A stretch of 64,000 bases of DNA, from NCBI RefSeq assembly GCF_026262505.1, contig NC_067207.1, positions 21,792,082 through 21,856,081 on the forward strand, in the 5' to 3' direction. Shown here in pieces: positions 58,513-64,000 of the stretch. Made by a program: the position numbers and the translations under genes. The notes beneath the pieces are model-generated. The model was not told the origin of the DNA and did not search any database. It was given only the letters and a program-made list of their open reading frames with translations. The first letter of the stretch is position 1; each line of letters opens with the position of its first letter. The stretch comes from Trichomonas vaginalis G3. Lineage: Eukaryota; Parabasalia; Trichomonadida; Trichomonadidae.

Positions 58513-58971
58513 TTATCGAATAATAATCCTTTGAATCATAATCATAATAATTGACCTTTCACCAGTTTCTATCGTTTGTTTTATTTCTTTTTGTTCCCCA
58601 CTATCCGGATCAGTCATTGTAATTGTTTTTGTTATAGTATCTGCTTTATCTTTAACTTCAATCTTTTTTCCATCGGGATATTTAAACCAAAATTCCAAAA
58701 ATTCGATATTGTCAATCTGTTCATATTTTAATCTATCAATTACATTTTTAATACCATCTGAAAATCTTATGAAATGGTCATTATATGGGTTTGATTGAAC
58801 TAAATTTGAATGAAGTGAAATATAACCTGATGATGAATATGACATCGACTCATATTTTCTGAAAACACTAAAATTTATAACATGAATGAATTTCTTATTC
58901 GTTGAATTTATGAATTCTTGAGGTAATCTTATTCTAGTTTTATTTATCACTGGAAAATAACGCTTTACCAT
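58513..58971 (-). CDS. Possible minor-capsid/vertex protein (152 aa)
   Basis: Start chosen at MVKRYFPVINKTRIRLPQEF because the A/T-rich TTTTTTATTACGATTAAAAA leader lies directly behind it and is shared with the divergent gene at 58992. Beta-rich: KKFIHVINFSVFRKYESM, YISLHSNLVQSNPYNDHFIR, IEFLEFWFKYPDGKKIEV. The LHSNLV...N and FWF..PDG..I pattern resembles Polinton-type vertex proteins. FWFKYPDGKKI also recalls VWFTTDGRKRI of the A/B 282-aa protein. Moderate to low confidence. Confidence 0.5.
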   Translation of the reverse strand: MVKRYFPVINKTRIRLPQEFINSTNKKFIHVINFSVFRKYESMSYSSSGYISLHSNLVQSNPYNDHFIRFSDGIKNVIDRLKYEQIDNIEFLEFWFKYPDGKKIEVKDKADTITKTITMTDPDSGEQKEIKQTIETGERSIIMIMIQRIIIR

Positions 58972-58991
58972 ATTTTTAATCGTAATAAAAA

Positions 58992-59702
58992 ATGTCAATT
59001 ATCAATATTATTTCGAATAATAACTGTGAATTAAATTTAACAGTTAGTGGAATTTATAATGTTACTCTCGTTTCTGTGAGTGGTAAATTTAATCCCATTC
59101 TTTTAGACCCTTCGGATTATATATCATTTATTAAAGATGACCATGAAAAAACGTATGATATGTATATAAATAATGTGATAGTGAGGGGGGATATTAACAC
59201 AATTTTAAGTTATTTAAATGAATCATTTATCGTATGGTATGAAGAAAATTTTAAATCAAAACCCGATAAACTTTTTGAACTTGATGAAATAAATAACCTT
59301 ATTAAATTTCCGCTGAAAATTAAATTTTGTACTCCTCGTCTTCGTTCATTGTTGGGGATATTAAATTTTGAAAAAGATGCTGGGGATGTTTTGTATTCTG
59401 ACACTGGTTCCAATTTCATTTTAATCAAATGTGATAAAGTTAATACCCCAATGAGATTTTCACATCAAACATTAGACCCTAACTCTTACCCATCAATACA
59501 AAACATTTTATCCATCAACTTAAACATATTTTCTTTATCATATCCATTTCAATTATCCGGGAATTCATTTATTCTTCATTCAAAAGATTTATCAAATATT
59601 AAATTTAGAATAACTGACCTATTTGATTGTGATTTAGAATTCATGAATGAAATATTATGGCAATTTCAAATAGAAAAAATAGCTGATGAGATAACGGATT
59701 AA
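58992..59702 (+). CDS. Beta-rich virion-type protein (236 aa)
   Basis: MSIINIISNNNCELNLTVSG, FPLKIKFCTPRLRSLLGILN, LKCD-like strands and a C-terminal LSNIKFRITDLFDCDLEFMN...LWQFQIEKI. The ending is like the last strand pair of single-jelly-roll pentons. Candidate minor capsid or vertex partner of the divergent gene. Not certain. Confidence 0.5.
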   Translation: MSIINIISNNNCELNLTVSGIYNVTLVSVSGKFNPILLDPSDYISFIKDDHEKTYDMYINNVIVRGDINTILSYLNESFIVWYEENFKSKPDKLFELDEINNLIKFPLKIKFCTPRLRSLLGILNFEKDAGDVLYSDTGSNFILIKCDKVNTPMRFSHQTLDPNSYPSIQNILSINLNIFSLSYPFQLSGNSFILHSKDLSNIKFRITDLFDCDLEFMNEILWQFQIEKIADEITD

Positions 59703-59726
59703 ATATTTATTTTTAAATCGTAATAA

Positions 59727-62057
59727 ATGATTAAACAACAGCAACCACAGACCATTACATACGCCACATATGCATATAATTCAAAGACGGCAGAACAAAC
59801 GCAAAGGTTGAAATATGGAGATTTGGAGATAGTATTGAAAAATGACCATTTTGAATTCGTTTGCAAAGGTGGTGCGGTGATATCAAATATAAAAGAAATT
59901 TTATTTATGAATTCAAAAATTAAAGGTATAACGGATGATATAACATCAATTCCACCAGAAGAACAGAGATATTACGCATTAAATGCATTTCCTAAAGTTT
60001 TGAAGATTGGAAGATTTAATTTAAATGAGGAATTCATAAAAGGTTTCCTAAATGACATAATGAAGAAGGCAGATAAGGAATATGTTGACGATGAGTTAGC
60101 ATATGTGGCTAGTGCGTTAGTGAAGAAGGCATATAAGGAATATGTGGATGAAAAAGACAATGAAATTATAAAAAGGGTTGAATGGTACCATGAACGGACA
60201 TCGAAGATTTTAGAAACTAAAGCCAATACAGGGTGGGTTTCAGGATGTTTAGACCTTAAAGCGGATAAAACTTATGTTAACGATGAGTTAAATAAGAAGG
60301 CAGATAAGGAATACGTTGATACTGAGTTAGCAAAGAAAGCTGATATATCATTTGTTAATGAAGAAATAAAACAATCGGAGGTCTATTTTACCCCACCATT
60401 TTTAAATTTTATGAAATCATCAGATAAAACATTTGAAGATATTGAATGGTTATGTTTCGATGGAGTGACCATGTATTTATTTTATACAGGCGGAGTGCTT
60501 TATTATTTTAAAACAAATGATTTTAAAAACTATGAATCATTTACTCCATCCGTTTTGAATCCTGATACACGAGAGCCAATCATTAATCCAAGAATTTTTT
60601 ATGTTGAATATAATAACGGCAAATTTATGGGAATGATAACGGTTGGAGATGATTTTTGCCCTTGTTATTCATTCGATTGTATCCAATGGTTCAAATGTAA
60701 TTTAAATCAAGATGTTAAATTTAAATATCCAAATAATCCTATTAGATGTGTTAATAATAAATGGGTACTAATTTATGAAGTCAATCAAATTTTCATTAGT
60801 GAGGATGGGATAAATTATTATATGTTTAGTATGATGTCATCAGATTTGAAAATTGATTATACAAGTAAATGGTATTACATTAACAACATGTGTTTTATCC
60901 TACAAAATGATAAAATTTATAGATCATATTCAATACCATTTGGTCGTTTTGAACAAATTTTTCAAGCTGATGGAGACATTGAAGCTTTATGTTATGCTTC
61001 AAATGTTTGTGTTCTTGTTTCAGGTAGTATGGTGTATTCATATCCTGTAAGTTATAACAGACATATTTATTTATCACAAGATTTTTCACAGGATCCAGAG
61101 AAAACACCAAGTTGGGAATTGGTTTATTCATTCACTCCAAAATTTACTCGAAATTATAGATTTACTAATTTATTTTATATTGATGGGTATTTCATTGCTT
61201 TTGGATGTGGTGATTTAGTAAATATCAGTAGTGATGGAAAAAATTGGTCTGAAATCACAAAATTTCAAGATGTTAAAAAAGCAATTTTCAAAAATAATAT
61301 GTTAATATTGATGACAATACCAATTTTAACTTCTTACACGATTTCAATATTATATAATAAATTCAATATTCATAATGGATTAAAGAAGAAAGCAGATAAG
61401 GAATGGGTTAATACTGAGTTAAAGAAGAAAGCAGATAAGGAATGGGTTAATACTGAGTTAAAGAAGAAAGCAGATAAGGAATGGGTGAATACTAAATTAG
61501 AGAAGAAAGCAGATAAGGAATGGGTGAATACTAAATTAGAGAAGAAAGCAGATAAGGAATGGGTTAATACTGAGTTAAAGAAGAAAGCAGATAAGGAATG
61601 GGTTAATACTAAATTAAATACAATGTTTGAGATGATTTACCCCATTGGTTCAATATATACATCAATGAATTCAACAAATCCATCAACATTATTTGGATTT
61701 GGTACATGGCAGCAGATAACCGATCGTTTTTTATATTGTACAAACTCATCAAAACAAACCGGTGGAAGTAAAACAATTACGGGTGAAAATTTACCTGCTC
61801 ATAGTCATTACGTTAATTTAAACACAACCGAAGCAGGATGGCATAAGCATAGATATTGGGATTGGTCAGGAATGACAAAAGGTAAAGGATATGATGTTAA
61901 AGATGACGTTAAATTTGCTATTAATTGTTACTGGAACGATACACAGGGTTCAGGTAATCATACACATAATGTTTCAGGATATACACAAACGACGGGACAG
62001 AGTAAAGATTACATGCCGCCTTATATGACAGTTTATGCATGGTTTCGGACGGATTGA
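59727..62057 (+). CDS. Large fibre protein: coiled coil, propeller-like body, collar-like tip (776 aa)
   Basis: Residues 1-105: virion-anchoring part with no motif. 110-215: coiled coil with KKADKEYVDDEL and LKADKTYVNDELN heptads. 225-545: a body with repeated aromatic strands and Asp-box-like turns (FISEDGINYY, NISSDGKNWSE, YSFDCIQWFK), suggesting a BNR/sialidase-like beta-propeller that could bind glycans. 552-631: six KKKADKEWVNTEL units, a regular 13-residue coiled coil. 632-776: tip with YPIGSIYTSMNSTNP, GENLPAHSHY, GNHTHNVSGYTQTTG and PPYMTVYAWFR, close to the tips of A and B. Looks whole. By analogy it is a host-recognition fibre. Confidence 0.75.
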   Translation: MIKQQQPQTITYATYAYNSKTAEQTQRLKYGDLEIVLKNDHFEFVCKGGAVISNIKEILFMNSKIKGITDDITSIPPEEQRYYALNAFPKVLKIGRFNLNEEFIKGFLNDIMKKADKEYVDDELAYVASALVKKAYKEYVDEKDNEIIKRVEWYHERTSKILETKANTGWVSGCLDLKADKTYVNDELNKKADKEYVDTELAKKADISFVNEEIKQSEVYFTPPFLNFMKSSDKTFEDIEWLCFDGVTMYLFYTGGVLYYFKTNDFKNYESFTPSVLNPDTREPIINPRIFYVEYNNGKFMGMITVGDDFCPCYSFDCIQWFKCNLNQDVKFKYPNNPIRCVNNKWVLIYEVNQIFISEDGINYYMFSMMSSDLKIDYTSKWYYINNMCFILQNDKIYRSYSIPFGRFEQIFQADGDIEALCYASNVCVLVSGSMVYSYPVSYNRHIYLSQDFSQDPEKTPSWELVYSFTPKFTRNYRFTNLFYIDGYFIAFGCGDLVNISSDGKNWSEITKFQDVKKAIFKNNMLILMTIPILTSYTISILYNKFNIHNGLKKKADKEWVNTELKKKADKEWVNTELKKKADKEWVNTKLEKKADKEWVNTKLEKKADKEWVNTELKKKADKEWVNTKLNTMFEMIYPIGSIYTSMNSTNPSTLFGFGTWQQITDRFLYCTNSSKQTGGSKTITGENLPAHSHYVNLNTTEAGWHKHRYWDWSGMTKGKGYDVKDDVKFAINCYWNDTQGSGNHTHNVSGYTQTTGQSKDYMPPYMTVYAWFRTD
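61383..61616 (+). repeat. Six 39-bp tandem repeats in the fibre gene
   Basis: GCAGATAAGGAATGGGTTAA-type units spaced exactly 39 bases (61392, 61431 and on), each coding 13 residues. Slippage here would change shaft length. Confidence 0.9.
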
Positions 62058-62130
62058 AAGTCCCGAGCTCCAATTCAGCATACCTCAGTAATGAAATTAC
62101 AGAATTTTTGAATAAATGAGGGGGGGTCAC

Positions 62131-63778
62131 CATGTGTCACCAGGTCATTTAACTTCTTTAAAAAATGAGACGACATGACATTGTGTCAACAACACAGGAG
62201 GAAGGCAATAATGACTTATTTTTGAAGAACTGAAGGTGTCACCAGGTCACCATGTGTCACCAGGTCATTTAACTTCTTTAAAAAATAGTGACAACATGAC
62301 ATTTTGACAACAACACGAGAGGAAGGTAGTTATGACTTATTTTTGAAGAACTGAAGGTGTCACCAGGTTGTCATGTTGACGACATGACATTGTGTCAACA
62401 ACACAGGAGGAAGGCAATAATGACTTATTTTTGAAGAACTGAAGGTGTCACCAGGTCACCATGTGTCACCAGGTCATTTAACTTCTTTAAAAAATAGTGA
62501 CAACATGACATTTTGACAACAACACGAGAGGAAGGTAGTTATGACTTATTTTTGAAGAACTGAAGGTGTCACCAGGTCACCATGTTGACGACATGACATT
62601 GTGTCAACAACACGAGAGGAAGGCAATAATGAATTATTTTTGAAGAACTGAAGGTGTCACCAGGTCACCATGTGTCACCAGGTCATTTAACTTCTCTGAA
62701 AAAATGTGACAACATGACATTTTGACAACAACACGAGAGGAAGGTAGTTATGACTTATTTTTGAAGAACTGAAGGTGTCACCAGGTCACCATGTTGACGA
62801 CATGACATTGTGTCAACAACACGAGAGGAAGGCAATAATGAATTATTTTTGAAGAACTGAAGGTGTCACCAGGTCACCATGTGTCACCAGGTCATTTAAC
62901 TTCTTTAAAAAATAGTGACAACATGACATTTTGACAACAACACGAGAGGAAGGTAGTTATGACTTATTTTTGAAGAACTGAAGGTGTCACCAGGTCACCA
63001 TGTTGACGACATGACATTGTGTCAACAACACGAGAGGAAGGCAATAATGAATTATTTTTGAAGAACTGAAGGTGTCACCAGGTCACCATGTGTCACCAGG
63101 TCATTTAACTTCTCTGAAAAAATGTGACAACATGACATTTTGACAACAACACGAGAGGAAGGTAGTTATGACTTATTTTTGAAGAACTGAAGGTGTCACC
63201 AGGTCACCATGTTGACGACATGACATTGTGTCAACAACACGAGAGGAAGGCAATAATGAATTATTTTTGAAGAACTGAAGGTGTCACCAGGTCACCATGT
63301 GTCACCAGGTCATTTAACTTCTTTAAAAAATAGTGACAACATGACATTTTGACAACAACACGAGAGGAAGGTAGTTATGACTTATTTTTGAAGAACTGAA
63401 GGTGTCACCAGGTCACCATGTTGACGACATGACATTGTGTCAACAACACGAGAGGAAGGCAATAATGACTTATTTTTGAAGAACTGAAGGTGTCACCAGG
63501 TCACCATGTGTCACCAGGTCATTTAACTTCTTTAAAAAATAGTGACAACATGACATTTTGACAACAACACGAGAGGAAGGTAGTTATGACTTATTTTTGA
63601 AGAACTGAAGGTGTCACCAGGTTGTCATGTTGACGACATGACATTGTGTCAACAACACAGGAGGAAGGCAATAATGACTTATTTTTGAAGAACTGAAGGT
63701 GTCACCAGGTCACCATGTGTCACCAGGTCATTTAACTTCTTTAAAAAATAGTGACAACATGACATTTTGACAACAGTG
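62131..63778. repeat. 209-bp higher-order tandem array
   Basis: CATGTGTCACCAGG recurs at 62131 (partial first unit), then 62251, 62460, 62669, 62878, 63087, 63296, 63505 and 63714: exactly 209 bases each time. Every unit consists of two related halves (121 and 88 bases), each starting GGTGTCACCAGGT and ending in CTTATTTTTGAAGAACTGAA or AATTATTTTTGAAGAACTG. Two unit versions alternate (CTTCTTTAAAAAATAG versus CTTCTCTGAAAAAATG), giving a higher-order pattern. GTCACCAGGTCACC and TGACGACATGACATTGTGTCA contain inverted half-sites. Confidence 0.95.
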
Positions 63779-63848
63779 ACGGAAATATGATGCAGCCCAA
63801 AAATAAGGTTAGTTTTAAAATTATTTTTATTTTTTTATTCCTATATAA

Positions 63849-64000
63849 ATGACAGCAACAAACAACAACAACAACTTTATCGTTTCTGATGAAAAAGTTA
63901 TTGATTCATTAGTTGAGGAATTAGTTGTGGCAGAAACTAAAACCCTCAACGAAAGAATTAATGAAAACAAGATTGATTTACATAACTACCTCAAATATGA
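63849..64000 (+). CDS. Start of an unidentified copy-C gene (partial)
   Basis: ATG at 63849 behind TTATTTTTTTATTCCTATAT, an early-like leader. Asn-rich start (MTATNNNNNFIVSDEKVIDS), then a helix (LVEELVVAETKTLNERINEN). It runs off the window. Too short to name. Its place directly after the array parallels the KilA-N genes that follow spacer repeats in A and B. Confidence 0.5.
   Translation, partial: MTATNNNNNFIVSDEKVIDSLVEELVVAETKTLNERINENKIDLHNYLKY

Larger units (their letters stand above)
52848..64000. mobile_element. Divergent Maverick/Polinton lineage, copy C (right end outside window)
   Basis: Carries a Polinton-type capsid gene, packaging ATPase, pVI-like proteins, SCCG protein and a fibre, but in a different order from A/B and with only distant protein similarity. 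Codons are much more A/T-ending. Polymerase and integrase are not in the visible part. Broken in roughly a handful of places (capsid, ATPase and one structural gene). The left end is not defined. Probably older than A and B. Confidence 0.85.

Noticed and set aside
62131-63778. CRISPR-like array
   Set aside because: Unit length 209 with no short constant repeat separated by unique spacers. Whole units are near-identical tandem copies in a eukaryotic element.
1-64000. tRNA or rRNA genes
   Set aside because: No cloverleaf with A/B boxes or conserved rRNA segments recognised by eye. A tRNAscan/Rfam scan would be decisive.

Overview
The window looks like Trichomonas vaginalis (a parabasalid protist) or a very close relative. 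The grounds are AT-rich, intronless protein-kinase genes whose start codons sit just behind a parabasalid-type initiator (TCA followed by C/T then T), and the density of giant Maverick/Polinton DNA elements for which this genome is known. Identification is by recognition, not by a database search.

Layout. (1) 1-20506: the right part of a Polinton, copy A, whose left end lies outside the window. It carries a fibre tip, integrase, protein-primed DNA polymerase B, KilA-N regulators, packaging ATPase, SF3 helicase, minor and major capsid proteins and large structural proteins, and ends in a hairpin-bearing terminal repeat plus a T-run. (2) 20507-27945: a host island with an Akt-like PH-domain AGC kinase, a probable pseudokinase and a highly biased-codon PLP fold-type II enzyme, separated by long AT-rich spacers. 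(3) 27946-52441: a full-length Polinton, copy B, about 24.5 kb, a close sister of A, with both terminal repeats, homopolymer A/T tips and a likely 5-bp target duplication. It adds a D12-class adenine methyltransferase at its left end and a longer fibre module. (4) 52848-64000: the left part of a third, clearly divergent and more AT-rich Polinton lineage, copy C, with its own capsid, ATPase, fibre and a 209-bp tandem array, running off the window.

All three elements are treated as fossils. A and B each look broken in very roughly ten or more places but keep many complete reading frames, so they look young. C is also broken, in roughly a handful of places.

How the genes fit together. The set is a virus-like toolkit: entry (fibre with phage-collar-like tip, small amphipathic pVI-like proteins), replication (PolB, SF3 helicase), integration (DDE-type integrase), packaging (A32-like ATPase), virion (double-jelly-roll major capsid, candidate minor capsid, coiled-coil core-like proteins), and control or modification (KilA-N, KilA-N/GIY-YIG, adenine methylase). 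Upstream sequences fall into two motif classes that roughly follow this division. An A/T-block motif precedes polymerase, helicase and KilA-N genes, and a short TTTTTA(C/T) motif about 15 bases before the start precedes virion genes.

The most unusual signals are non-coding. The terminal repeats fold as a nested hairpin whose inner stem differs between copies but stays paired. A GGAATTCC-centred palindrome inside the KilA-N gene does the same. A GTGTCACCAGGTCAC-type repeat is shared between the spacers of all three elements.
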